In this document: positions 1 to 8,052 of the stretch, piece after piece | Layout: the number at the start of each line of letters is the position of its first letter | Position numbering within the stretch: position 1 is the first letter of the stretch | Assembly (NCBI GenBank): GCA_000434295.1 | Contig: HF994932.1 | Location: 70,866 to 98,598, forward strand | Direction of reading: 5' to 3' | Origin: Acetobacter sp. CAG:977 | GTDB lineage: Bacteria; Pseudomonadota; Alphaproteobacteria; CAAGCB01; CAG-977 | DNA length: 27,733 bases | Translations under genes and position numbers: made by a program | The notes under the pieces: model-generated | Seen by the model: only the letters and a program-made list of their open reading frames with translations | What the model was told of the DNA's origin: nothing | Databases searched by the model: none

Positions 1-161
1 GTCGCCCTTGACGGAGCCGCCGCAGGACGAGCCTGTTGTTGCGCGGCGGGTTTCGCCGCCGATGGCGTTGACGAAGACTTCGTCGTATATTGTGCCTTTG
101 CGGGGTTGCCGAACGTTAACAGAGACACCGCAACGACAAATGCTACAAAAAATTGGCGCAT
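1..161 (-). CDS. Secreted protein, N-terminal part only (runs off the window)
   Basis: A frame open from the window edge starts at an ATG at 161-159 on the minus strand. It is preceded by an AGAGGA ribosome-binding site about 7 bases upstream. The first 23 residues form a clear Sec signal peptide: a short basic start, a hydrophobic FFVAFVVAVSLL core, and a likely cleavage site after Ala-Lys-Ala. The 30 mature residues that can be read are low-complexity, rich in Ala, Gln, Pro and Ser, as in linkers of exported envelope proteins. The rest lies outside the window, so no function can be given. It is divergent from the Mur ligase gene, and the 99-base AT-rich gap between them should hold both promoters. 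Confidence 0.75.
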   Translation of the reverse strand, partial: MRQFFVAFVVAVSLLTFGNPAKAQYTTKSSSTPSAAKPAAQQQARPAAAPSRA

Positions 162-260
162 GAGTTTTCCTCTAATAAAAATTTCTGTTTTAGTTTATCC
201 TAATTTATCTTTTTCATATATAAAAAAATACAGCACGGTCTTTTTTGACGGAGGATATCC

Positions 261-1628
261 ATGAAACGTTACTTTTTTTGCGGAATCGGCGGCAGCGGCA
301 TGAGCGCTTTGGCCGTCGCGATAAAAGGAAACGATATCGAAATCAGAGGTTCGGACAGGTCTTTGGATCAGGGGAAAACTCCCGAAAAATTCGAAACGCT
401 GAGAAAACAGGGAATCACCCTGTTTCCCCAAGACGGATCGGGAATTGACGAAAATACAGACTTACTGGTCGTTTCTTCCGCCGTTGAAGAAACAATCCCC
501 GATGTCATCAAAGCCCGCTCCTTAAACATCCCCATCAAAAAACGCGCCGAAGTTTTGGCAGAACTTTTACACCGCCATAACGGCATCGCCGTTGCGGGAA
601 CCAGCGGGAAAACCACAACCACGGGCATGACGGGACATATCTTGAAATCCTGCGGACTTGACCCGACCGTCATTAACGGCGGCATTATGCTGAATTATCC
701 GCAATCTGCGGGATTAGGCAACGTTTTGACGGGAAACGGTTCTTTTTGCGTTATCGAAGCCGATGAAAGCGACGGTTCCATCGCTTTATATTCCCCCGCC
801 GTCGCTTTGGTAAATTCCATTACGCTTGATCACAAACCCGTAGAAGAATTGCGCCCCTTGTTCGCCGATTTCGTCGCAAGAGCTTCCGTCGGTGCCGTAT
901 TAAATGCGGATTGCCCAGAAACCGCCGCGTTAAAGGATAAAAATCAAAACGTCATGACTTATTCCATCCGCGGCGCCGACGCCGATTTAAAAGCCGAAAA
1001 TCTGACGCCCACGCAAACGGGGATTTCTTTCGTGCTGGACGGCGAAAAAATCAATCTGTTGTTGCCCGGACATCACAACGTATCAAATGCTCTGGCTGCC
1101 CTCAGCGCCGCCGAAATGATCGGCATTCCCAGAAGTGATGCCGTTCGGGCTTTGGAAACGTTTAAAGGCATTCACCGCCGCACGGAAATCGTCGGAACAA
1201 CACCGAAACAGATTACCGTCATTGACGATTTCGCTCATAATCCCGAAAAGATTGCCGCTTCGCTTGAAGCTTTAAAAGAGCACGAAGGACGTTTGATTAT
1301 TATTTATCAGCCGCACGGATTCGGACCTACCCGTATGATGAGGCGCGAAATCGTCGAAGCCTTTAACAACGGCATGAGCATGGACGACACGCTGATTATG
1401 CCCGAAATTTATTATGCGGGCGGTACCGCCGCAAAAGACATTTCCTCCGCCGACCTGATCAAAGATCTGGAACGCACGGGGAAACGGGTTCATTTCATTC
1501 CCGATCGTGCGAAAATCATTCATCTGGTTAAATCATTGGCGCAAAAAGGCGACCGCATCGTCGTAATGGGCGCCAGAGACGACACGTTAAGCGATTTCGC
1601 CCGCGACATTTTAAAGGCCGTTTCATGA
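261..1628 (+). CDS. Mur ligase of the MurC/Mpl type, probably murein-peptide recycling
   Basis: A 455-residue cytoplasmic Mur ligase, which joins an amino acid or peptide to UDP-MurNAc using ATP. Visible parts: an N-terminal UDP-binding Rossmann motif GIGGSGMSALA (8-18), the ATP loop GTSGKTTTT (113-121), the EADESD metal and substrate loop (166-171), an Asp-His pair (190-191), GHHNVSNALAA (270-280) and a C-terminal domain with IDDFAHNP (321-328). The EADESD and INGG motifs look more like MurC. The length (E. coli Mpl about 457, MurC about 490) and the 4-base overlap with an LD-carboxypeptidase fit Mpl, which re-attaches recycled tripeptide. The loop has Ser where MurC and Mpl usually have His (GTHGKT). 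The start has a GGAGGA site 5 bases upstream. Family certain; MurC versus Mpl activity is inferred. Confidence 0.85.
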   Translation: MKRYFFCGIGGSGMSALAVAIKGNDIEIRGSDRSLDQGKTPEKFETLRKQGITLFPQDGSGIDENTDLLVVSSAVEETIPDVIKARSLNIPIKKRAEVLAELLHRHNGIAVAGTSGKTTTTGMTGHILKSCGLDPTVINGGIMLNYPQSAGLGNVLTGNGSFCVIEADESDGSIALYSPAVALVNSITLDHKPVEELRPLFADFVARASVGAVLNADCPETAALKDKNQNVMTYSIRGADADLKAENLTPTQTGISFVLDGEKINLLLPGHHNVSNALAALSAAEMIGIPRSDAVRALETFKGIHRRTEIVGTTPKQITVIDDFAHNPEKIAASLEALKEHEGRLIIIYQPHGFGPTRMMRREIVEAFNNGMSMDDTLIMPEIYYAGGTAAKDISSADLIKDLERTGKRVHFIPDRAKIIHLVKSLAQKGDRIVVMGARDDTLSDFARDILKAVS

Positions 1629-2509
1629 TTCGCCCCGTATTAAAAAAATCGAACCCGACAGTCGGAATCGTTACGCCCGCTTCCGCCGTTGAAGAAAGCC
1701 TGCTTCATGCCGCTTTGCCCGCCATGGAAAGAAAAGGCTGGCACGTCAGATTGGGAAAAAACGTTTATAAACGAAACCGTTTCTGCGCGGGAACCGACAA
1801 AGAACGCGCCGATGATTTGCACGAATTTTTCAAAGACGAAAATATCGATATGATTATCGCGGCGCGCGGCGGATACGGTACGGCGCGACTGTTGCCGATT
1901 ATTGATTTCGGTTTGATTGCCGCTCATCCGAAACCCTTTGTCGGGCTGAGCGACACGACCGCTTTTCAAAATGCTTTGTTAAAAAAATGTAATATTGTTA
2001 CATTTTCTGGTTTCGTCCCCGCCTGCGACATTCTGGACGGACGTTTCATGCCCGTAACGGAAGCATCACTGGATGATGTTTTATCCGGAAAAGAACAACG
2101 TTTTTCGGGTGATTCCCTGTATTCGGGAACCGCCGAAGGCATGCTTGCCGGCGGATGTTTGACGTTAATGGAAACGTTAATCGGAACACCTTTCTTTCCG
2201 GATTTAAACGGCGCCGTTTTGTTGTTGGAAGATGTCGGCGAAGACCCCTATCGCATTGACAGGATGATGACTCACCTGTTTTTGGCAGGCGCTTTTGACG
2301 GGCTGACAGGCATCGTTTTCGGAGAATTTTTCCGCTGTTCGCCGAAAGACAAAAACGACGGAACCGTTGACGACGTTCTTGAAGAATGGGCTGATAAATT
2401 AAAAATCCCCGCCCTTAAAAACATCATCTACGGGCACCAGCCGAACCATTGTGTGGTTCCTTTGGGCGGCGTTGCCAAAATTGAAAATTCAACTCTTATC
2501 GTTTCTTAA
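1625..2509 (+). CDS. ldcA: LD-carboxypeptidase, peptidase family S66
   Basis: 294 residues, normal for S66 (LdcA/MccF). LdcA removes the terminal D-Ala from murein tetrapeptides in the cytoplasm, giving the tripeptide that Mpl re-uses. The Ser-Glu-His triad is visible: Ser109 in VGLSDTTAF (nucleophile elbow), Glu202 in LLLEDVGEDPYRIDRM, and His271 in YGHQPNHCVVPLGG. The RGGYG turn at 81-85 is also conserved. There is no signal peptide, as expected for a cytoplasmic recycling enzyme. Its ATG overlaps the stop of the Mur ligase (ATGA), so the two are almost certainly translationally coupled and likely work consecutively. A microcin-C-type immunity role (MccF) is possible for S66 enzymes but is not supported by this context. 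Confidence 0.9.
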   Translation: MIRPVLKKSNPTVGIVTPASAVEESLLHAALPAMERKGWHVRLGKNVYKRNRFCAGTDKERADDLHEFFKDENIDMIIAARGGYGTARLLPIIDFGLIAAHPKPFVGLSDTTAFQNALLKKCNIVTFSGFVPACDILDGRFMPVTEASLDDVLSGKEQRFSGDSLYSGTAEGMLAGGCLTLMETLIGTPFFPDLNGAVLLLEDVGEDPYRIDRMMTHLFLAGAFDGLTGIVFGEFFRCSPKDKNDGTVDDVLEEWADKLKIPALKNIIYGHQPNHCVVPLGGVAKIENSTLIVS

Positions 2510-2524
2510 AACAAAGGCTTTGTC

Positions 2525-4825
2525 ATGACGGCAGAATTGCTTGCCCCCGCGGGGGATATCGAATCGGGTTTCGCGGCTTTTGAATACGGCGCCGACGCCG
2601 TGTATCTGGGGTTGGGACAATTTTCCGCCCGCGCCGAAGCGACAAACTTTACTCCCGCAGAATTAAATGCACTGTGCGGTTTTGCCCGCACCGCAAACAA
2701 AAAAGTTCTGGTCGCCGTCAATACGGTCATTTTTGATTCCGAACTGCCCGCCCTGATCGAAACGCTGAGCGACGTCAGCGACGCCAAAGCCGACGGCGTT
2801 ATCGTGCAGGATTGGGGTGTCGCCCGCATCGTTAAAAAGTATTTTCCCCGATTGCGCCTGCACGCCAGCACACAAATGGCGGTTCACAACAAACAAGGTG
2901 TCGAAGCCTTGCGCGATTTCGGGTTCAAACGCGTCGTTCTGGCCAGAGAAACGTCTTTGGAAGAAATTAAACGTATCAAAAAAGACGTCCCCGGCATCGA
3001 AATCGAAACCTTTATCCACGGAGCATTGTGCTATTGTTACAGCGGACTGTGCACTTTTTCGGCAACATACACGGGGCGAAGCGCAAACCGCGGGAAATGC
3101 GTCTATCCCTGCCGCGAAGAATTTTTGATTGAAGGATTGAAAAAGCACCCCTTCTCCATGAAAGATTTGGCATTAGGCGAAAATGTTCGAGAACTGGTCA
3201 ACGCGGGCGTCAATGCTTTGAAAATAGAAGGACGCAAAAAAAGCCCCCTCTATGTCGCCGCCGTAACGGACTATTACCGTTCCGTTTTGGACGGGGAAAC
3301 AAACCGCGACGTTTTAAATGAAAAGCTGAATAACATCCGTTGCATTTTCAGCCGCCCGACGACAAAGCTTTATCTGGGCGGCATAAAAAACAGGGCGGAA
3401 CCCGTCGACCCCGATATCGTCGGGCACCGCGGGCTGATTTTGGGGAACATCGAACGCATCGTTACCGTCAATTCAAAGCGTGCCGTCCGTTTCAAAACCG
3501 CCCGACCGATTTCCAGATACGACGGCATTCAAATCGACACGGAACACCGCGAACGACCGTTCGGTTTTTCCGCCGAACGGCTGATCGTTTCCAAAAAAGA
3601 CGTCTTTGAAGCCAAAGCGGGACAAACCGTCGATGCCGTTTTGCCGGACGCCGCCCCGTATTTAAAAGAAGGTGCTCCCGTCTATTTGGCGTCTTCCTCC
3701 GCCGTCAAAAAAGCGTATCCCTTAAAAAAAATCAAATATTCGGATTTTGATCAAAAATCCCCCGTCGATGTTGTCTTGTACGTCAATTCGGACGGAATTT
3801 GCGCCGCGTGGAACGATGTTTGCGTCAAAGCGGCAATGACGCTGTCGCCCGCAAAAAACATTTCGGAAATTGAAAAAAGCATTCGTGCCGCTTTTGAAAA
3901 AACGGGCGGAACGGCTCTTGAGCTTTGTTCGTTAAAAATTGAAAACCCCGAAAACCTGTTCGTTCCGATTTCGGCATTGAACGCTTTGAGGCGCGAATTC
4001 TATGAAAAAGTTTCAGACGCCTTAAATGAAACCCGCCTTAAAAACAGACTGAAGCTCAAACAGGAAATCCTGAGCAACGAACAGATCCCCGAAACAAACG
4101 TACCTTCCGAACCGTCTTATGTAATAAAAACGGACGACCCGACGATTTTTGACAATTTTACAAACGAGGATCTCGGCAAAATCAAAGAAGTCGTTTTTGA
4201 TATTTCGGGCGACTTTTCAGCTTTGCCGTTCGATGTTTCGAAAATCCGTCTTTTCATGCCCGCCGTCGTGCGAAAAAACGAAGAAACCGCTTTGGAAAAC
4301 GATTTTAAAAAAGCGTATGATGCCGGAATTCGCCGTTTTGAAATCGCAAATGTTTGGGGATTAAGTCTTTTAAAAAAACATCCCGACTGCAATTTCGCCT
4401 TTGATTGGGAAATCTATGCCGCAAACATTCCCGCCGCAAAGACATTATCCGAATTTTCCGACGGATATTTTACCGTTTGCACGGAAACGGACGTTCCTGA
4501 AAAACTGTACGCCGCTTTTCCCGAAAAAGCGTTGGCCGTCATTTATCAGGATATGCCGTTATTCGTTTCGGAAACCTGTCCGCGTGCCGCCGCCCACGGA
4601 AAGTGCCTGAATTGCGGCAGAAATTATCAGGAAATCATTTCTTCGCGATACGGAAAATTCCTGTCGGTTGCCAAAAACTGCCGCCAGTTTTTGTTAAACG
4701 AAAAGCCTGTCATCAGGAAAAACGAAGCCGTAAAAGCCGGCGCAAAACTGATGCGTCTGGATTTCGTTTACAGGAAAACGACGCCTGAAAAAGCGTTGGA
4801 AATTTTCAGGCGTTTATCGGCATAG
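2525..4825 (+). CDS. Peptidase U32 family protein (RlhA/TrhP-like RNA hydroxylation type)
   Basis: 766 residues of the U32 'collagenase-like' family. Despite the name, characterised E. coli members RlhA and TrhP are prephenate-dependent RNA C/U hydroxylation proteins. The N-terminal barrel carries the hallmarks: ADAVYLG (23-29), LHASTQ (112-117), FIHGAL (163-168), GRSANRGKC (184-192) and KDLAL. Cys169, Cys176, Cys192 and Cys196 match the conserved cysteine set thought to hold an iron-sulfur cluster (Cys171 is also present). A second Cys group lies near the C-terminus (685, 694, 697, 719; Cx8CxxCx21C) and could bind metal. The length suggests the long, RlhA/YhbU-like class with the extra C-terminal domain. 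It starts 15 bases after ldcA with an AAAGG site and is probably in the same operon. Its last 20 bases overlap the end of the convergent response-regulator gene. The exact RNA target cannot be told. Confidence 0.85.
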   Translation: MTAELLAPAGDIESGFAAFEYGADAVYLGLGQFSARAEATNFTPAELNALCGFARTANKKVLVAVNTVIFDSELPALIETLSDVSDAKADGVIVQDWGVARIVKKYFPRLRLHASTQMAVHNKQGVEALRDFGFKRVVLARETSLEEIKRIKKDVPGIEIETFIHGALCYCYSGLCTFSATYTGRSANRGKCVYPCREEFLIEGLKKHPFSMKDLALGENVRELVNAGVNALKIEGRKKSPLYVAAVTDYYRSVLDGETNRDVLNEKLNNIRCIFSRPTTKLYLGGIKNRAEPVDPDIVGHRGLILGNIERIVTVNSKRAVRFKTARPISRYDGIQIDTEHRERPFGFSAERLIVSKKDVFEAKAGQTVDAVLPDAAPYLKEGAPVYLASSSAVKKAYPLKKIKYSDFDQKSPVDVVLYVNSDGICAAWNDVCVKAAMTLSPAKNISEIEKSIRAAFEKTGGTALELCSLKIENPENLFVPISALNALRREFYEKVSDALNETRLKNRLKLKQEILSNEQIPETNVPSEPSYVIKTDDPTIFDNFTNEDLGKIKEVVFDISGDFSALPFDVSKIRLFMPAVVRKNEETALENDFKKAYDAGIRRFEIANVWGLSLLKKHPDCNFAFDWEIYAANIPAAKTLSEFSDGYFTVCTETDVPEKLYAAFPEKALAVIYQDMPLFVSETCPRAAAHGKCLNCGRNYQEIISSRYGKFLSVAKNCRQFLLNEKPVIRKNEAVKAGAKLMRLDFVYRKTTPEKALEIFRRLSA

Positions 4826-6248
4826 ACACCGTAACACGGTTACGCCCGTTTTCTTTTGACTTATGAAGGGCGTTTTCCGCCTGTTTCATCAAAGAAGAAA
4901 GATCAACGGGGCGCAACGGATCGTAAACGCAAGCCCCGACGCTGACCGTAACGCGGGTTTCCTTTCCGTCAAAAGAAAGAGGCATGCGTTCGCACGCCAT
5001 TCTCAAACGTTCGCCTGCCGCCAACACAGCCACCTGATTTGCTTCGGGCAAAACCGCCGCGAACCGTTCGCCTTCTATGCGGGCGAAACCGTCCGTCGGA
5101 CGCAATGATCCGCGACATAAAGAAGAAAACGCTTTTAACACGGCGTCTCCGCCCGACTGTCCCAGCACGGCATTGATTTCTTTGAACCTGTCCAAATCAA
5201 ACAACAAAAGCCCGAACGGCGTCTTTTTCCTTTGTGCGCGGGCGACTTCGCGTTCCGTAAATTCTTCAAAAGCCTTAACGTTCATGGCGCCCGTCAACAA
5301 ATCCGCAGAAGCGGAATGTTTTAAGCTGTCTTCCAACGCCTTGCGCTTTGAAATATCCACAAAATCAAACAGCAAACAAGGTTCGTCCCCGTATTGCATC
5401 TTGACGCCCGACAGCAACACCCAAAACGGTTCGCCGTTCCTGACTTTTAATTTGGTTTCGACGTCTTTGGCGTATCCGTCGCGCATGATTGCCGAAAAAA
5501 CGGCTTCCCTGTCTTTGGCATCAAAAAAGTCCATATAATCCGTTCGACCCAAAACCCCTTCGACGGGTTCTCCGTACGCGGCGGCGCCTTTTTTGTTCAC
5601 GAACACGACTTCGCCGCCGCGGATTTTCACGACGACCATCGGTGTCAAAGAAGCGTCCATGATGGACTGAAGCAATTGTTCCTTCTTTTGCAGTTCCCGA
5701 GTCTTTTGTTCAACGATATGTTCCAGATTTTCGTTTAAATGCCGGTATTCCAAACTTTGAAATTCCAGATTAAACAACAAAGAAAACGTCCGAAGCGAAG
5801 ATAAAACAATAGAAAACAATCGCGTCGCCGTTAATTCCGTTTTTGAACGGTAATCGTTAATGTCGTATTTTTCGATGACTTCGCGTTCGGGCGCCGCATC
5901 GGGCAATCCTGTTCGCAGAACCAAACGGATTAAACGATTGCCCATTTTTTCGCGAATCGTTTTGACCAAGTCCAGTCCGCTCGTCCTGTGTTCCATGACG
6001 ACGTCGATCAAAGCCAACGCCGTATCCGGATTTTCGAAAAGAACCTGTTCCGCCTCGGAAGCGCTGTATGCGCTGATAAATTGGACGGAGCGCCCCTGAA
6101 ATTTCATACGGGACAACGCCAGCTTTGTTACCTGATGCACTTCGGTCTGGTCGTCGACTATTAAAATTTTCCAAGCCGGCGCAAACGTTGACGCTGTTTC
6201 CTCTTCCTTGGCAAAGCCTATTTCTTCGCCGTCCGTATTGCTTTCCAT
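4806..6248 (-). CDS. Response regulator: receiver, PAS and degenerate GGDEF domain
   Basis: Receiver domain at about 26-150 with the acidic pair Asp32-Asp33, phosphoacceptor Asp82 (LIDVVM) and Lys136. The VLRTG and YDINDYRSKTELT stretch is typical of regulators that usually also carry DUF3369. A coiled linker (about 165-195), a PAS domain (about 190-303, ending FVDISKRKA) and a GGDEF domain (306-476) follow. The active-site GGDEF reads EGERF (392-396), so cyclase activity is doubtful, while the RxxD inhibitory site (Arg383-Asp386) is intact. The frame is open to 6344, but I place the start at Met 6248: a CGGAGA site lies about 9 bases upstream, and a -10-like TATACT lies between the two possible starts. 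Length from 6248 is 480. No kinase is adjacent; the nearest is at 10837-11634. Confidence 0.85.
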   Translation of the reverse strand: MESNTDGEEIGFAKEEETASTFAPAWKILIVDDQTEVHQVTKLALSRMKFQGRSVQFISAYSASEAEQVLFENPDTALALIDVVMEHRTSGLDLVKTIREKMGNRLIRLVLRTGLPDAAPEREVIEKYDINDYRSKTELTATRLFSIVLSSLRTFSLLFNLEFQSLEYRHLNENLEHIVEQKTRELQKKEQLLQSIMDASLTPMVVVKIRGGEVVFVNKKGAAAYGEPVEGVLGRTDYMDFFDAKDREAVFSAIMRDGYAKDVETKLKVRNGEPFWVLLSGVKMQYGDEPCLLFDFVDISKRKALEDSLKHSASADLLTGAMNVKAFEEFTEREVARAQRKKTPFGLLLFDLDRFKEINAVLGQSGGDAVLKAFSSLCRGSLRPTDGFARIEGERFAAVLPEANQVAVLAAGERLRMACERMPLSFDGKETRVTVSVGACVYDPLRPVDLSSLMKQAENALHKSKENGRNRVTVSMPINA

Positions 6249-6322
6249 CTGCGGCATTCTCCGATTGTCTTTTTTTGTTTGAGGTTCCCTGCTTCTTAGC
6301 TTATGATTAACTTTTATCAGGC

Positions 6323-6328
6323 AGTATA
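6323..6328 (-). promoter_or_regulatory. Candidate -10 element (TATACT) for the receiver-GGDEF gene
   Basis: On the minus strand TATACT (5 of 6 to the sigma-70 consensus) lies about 75 bases upstream of the Met at 6248 and downstream of the first possible start at 6344. The -35 position is weak. If transcription starts here, the longer protein cannot be made, which supports the shorter start. Confidence 0.35.
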
Positions 6329-6361
6329 GCGTGATTGAAGCCATTAAGAAAGAACTTAAAA

Positions 6362-6598
6362 ATGATAAAATGCCCGGTCAATCCTAACGATGTTTTTCAA
6401 AAAACCAGCGGCCTGCCCTCTAAGTGGGTCGTCGAAAGAATTATTGAATTTCCCGATATCCCACTGCACGTCCGGTTAAACGAACAGGGCGGAAACGAAA
6501 GAACCGTCACCGTTGCTTTGTCAACCTTGCTTGACCCGAAACAATGGAGGATGGTCAAATCCGCCGACGGAACAACGGTTGCAGATGAAAATTCTTAG
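6362..6598 (+). CDS. Small conserved-looking protein of unknown function
   Basis: A 78-residue protein starting at ATG 6362; the frame extends to a TTG at 6335, but no ribosome-binding site supports that. It has no signal peptide or membrane segment. The sequence looks like a small soluble fold: WVVERIIEF, then PLHVRLNEQGG, then RTVTVALSTLLDP, i.e. probable beta strands around a short helix. I do not recognise a family. It is divergent from the receiver-GGDEF gene and converges on pfp, sharing a strong hairpin terminator with it. Codon use matches its neighbours, so it is probably real. Confidence 0.65.
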   Translation: MIKCPVNPNDVFQKTSGLPSKWVVERIIEFPDIPLHVRLNEQGGNERTVTVALSTLLDPKQWRMVKSADGTTVADENS

Positions 6599-6624
6599 AA
6601 AAAGGCGCCTTTCGGCGCCTTTTC
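6599..6624. terminator. Bidirectional intrinsic terminator between the small gene and pfp
   Basis: A perfect inverted repeat with GGCGCC at 6604-6609, a 4-base TTTC loop, and GGCGCC at 6614-6619. It is flanked by AAAA on the left and TTTT on the right, so it works as a U-tailed hairpin in both directions. It sits exactly between the stop of the small plus-strand gene and the stop of pfp. Confidence 0.9.
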
Positions 6625-7896
6625 TTATGACCAGCCGGGCAATCCGGGTTGACGTTCCGAATGTGATTCGCCTTTGTTAAGTTTTTTGCGAATAAACGGT
6701 GCCCGCAAACGGTAAGCATCCGGCATCCCCGACCCTAAAAGCGGGCGCAGATACATCCTGAACGCATCCGTAATATCGTTACCTTCCTTGGAAATAAATT
6801 CATCGGGCATGACGCGCGTTTTCGCCGCAACGGACGCCAAAGGCACCAAATCGTAATCGCAGGAATAAAATCCCGTACGACGAATTGCAACCGAACCGTC
6901 TTTGGTACCCCACATGGCAAATTGAACGGCTTTTTCACCGACTTCACGGGCTTCTCTTTGATCAACGTCGGAAACGCACCCCACGAACGAACGTTGCATA
7001 TAGCCCAGCGTATCGGCTCGGACACGTGCAATGCCCAGTTTTTCCTTTAAAAACAGTGCCAAACTGTCTCCCAAAGCGCCGGAACCGGACAGCTGTATGT
7101 TCCCGTGTGCGTCACGATCGCGACAGTTCGTCAAATGCGTAATCATCGGTTCGCCCGAAGAATCGTGAATGCCTTCGCTGACCGCGATAACGCACCTGTC
7201 ATAACGTTCGTAGACCTGTTTTACGTCGTGAGCAAAGCGATCAAGATTAAATTCGCGTTCGGGCATATAAATCAGATGAGGTCCGTCATCGGGAAATTTT
7301 TTACCCATCGCCGCGGCTCCCGTTAAAAAACCGGCATGCCGCCCCATCACGACGGCGATAACCGTCCCGCCCAACGCCCAGCTGTCGCGGTTCAAGCCGA
7401 TAAAAGACTGAGAAACGTACCGCGCCGCAGAAGGATAGCCGGGGCAATGGTCGTTGCACATCAAATCGTTGTCTATGGTCTTCGGAATGTGAATACAGCG
7501 TAATTTGTAATTCGCTTTTTTCGATTCTTCGCTGACGATGCGGATGGTATCGGCAGAATCGTTGCCGCCGATATAAAGAAAATATCTGATATCGTGCGCC
7601 TGCATGACTTTCAGCATTTCCTGACAGTATTTCAAATCGGGTTTGTCCCGTGTCGTCCCCAACGCCGAAGACGGCGTATTGGCAACCATTTCCAAATTAT
7701 GCGACGTTTCGCCCGACAAATTGACCAAATCTTCGTTCACAATGCCGCGTACGCCGTGAACCGCACCGTAGACCAAATCCACACGGTTGAATTTGCGCGC
7801 TTCCAACACAACGCCGACCAAAGACTGATTGATAACCGCCGTCGGACCGCCGCCTTGCGCGACAAGAAGCTTGCCTTGCATTTTTTCGTATGTCAT
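6625..7896 (-). CDS. pfp: Pyrophosphate-type 6-phosphofructokinase
   Basis: A 423-residue phosphofructokinase that phosphorylates fructose 6-phosphate (reversibly when PPi is used) in glycolysis. Motifs: the GGGPTAVIN donor loop (15-23), GGNDSADT (110-117), PKTIDND (138-144) and MGRHAGF (184-190). Lys in PKTIDND, where ATP enzymes have Gly (PGTIDND), and Asp at the last position of GGND, where ATP enzymes have Gly (GGDG), are the accepted marks of PPi use. Asn replaces the usual first Asp of GGDD. The ATG at 7896 has a GGGAGGA ribosome-binding site 7 bases upstream. It is monocistronic as far as can be seen, with a hairpin terminator directly after the stop. The C-terminal tail beyond the fold is short and basic, ending Gly-Trp-Ser. 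Confidence 0.92.
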   Translation of the reverse strand: MTYEKMQGKLLVAQGGGPTAVINQSLVGVVLEARKFNRVDLVYGAVHGVRGIVNEDLVNLSGETSHNLEMVANTPSSALGTTRDKPDLKYCQEMLKVMQAHDIRYFLYIGGNDSADTIRIVSEESKKANYKLRCIHIPKTIDNDLMCNDHCPGYPSAARYVSQSFIGLNRDSWALGGTVIAVVMGRHAGFLTGAAAMGKKFPDDGPHLIYMPEREFNLDRFAHDVKQVYERYDRCVIAVSEGIHDSSGEPMITHLTNCRDRDAHGNIQLSGSGALGDSLALFLKEKLGIARVRADTLGYMQRSFVGCVSDVDQREAREVGEKAVQFAMWGTKDGSVAIRRTGFYSCDYDLVPLASVAAKTRVMPDEFISKEGNDITDAFRMYLRPLLGSGMPDAYRLRAPFIRKKLNKGESHSERQPGLPGWS

Positions 7897-8052
7897 CGAA
7901 AGTCCTCCCGAAAATATCCCTTTACTTACAGTGTCCCATATACAAAAATTTTCGTCAAATCGGGGTCGGGCTATCTTCGTTTGTTAGGTTTTTATGAACC
8001 TTTTAACGTTATTCTGGTGTTTGTTCGGACTTAACTGTTTCGGGAAAAGATC

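Noticed and set aside
7986..8004. Hairpin AGGTT, 6-base loop, AACCT with following T residues, upstream of the proline-rich secreted gene
   Set aside because: The stem is only 5 bases, AT-rich, and there is no upstream plus-strand gene to terminate; no riboswitch-like structure was seen around it.
7897..8052. Promoter search in the gap between pfp and the secreted-protein gene
   Set aside because: A TTGACG is present on the minus strand, but no good -10 lies 16-18 bases away; nothing firm to report.
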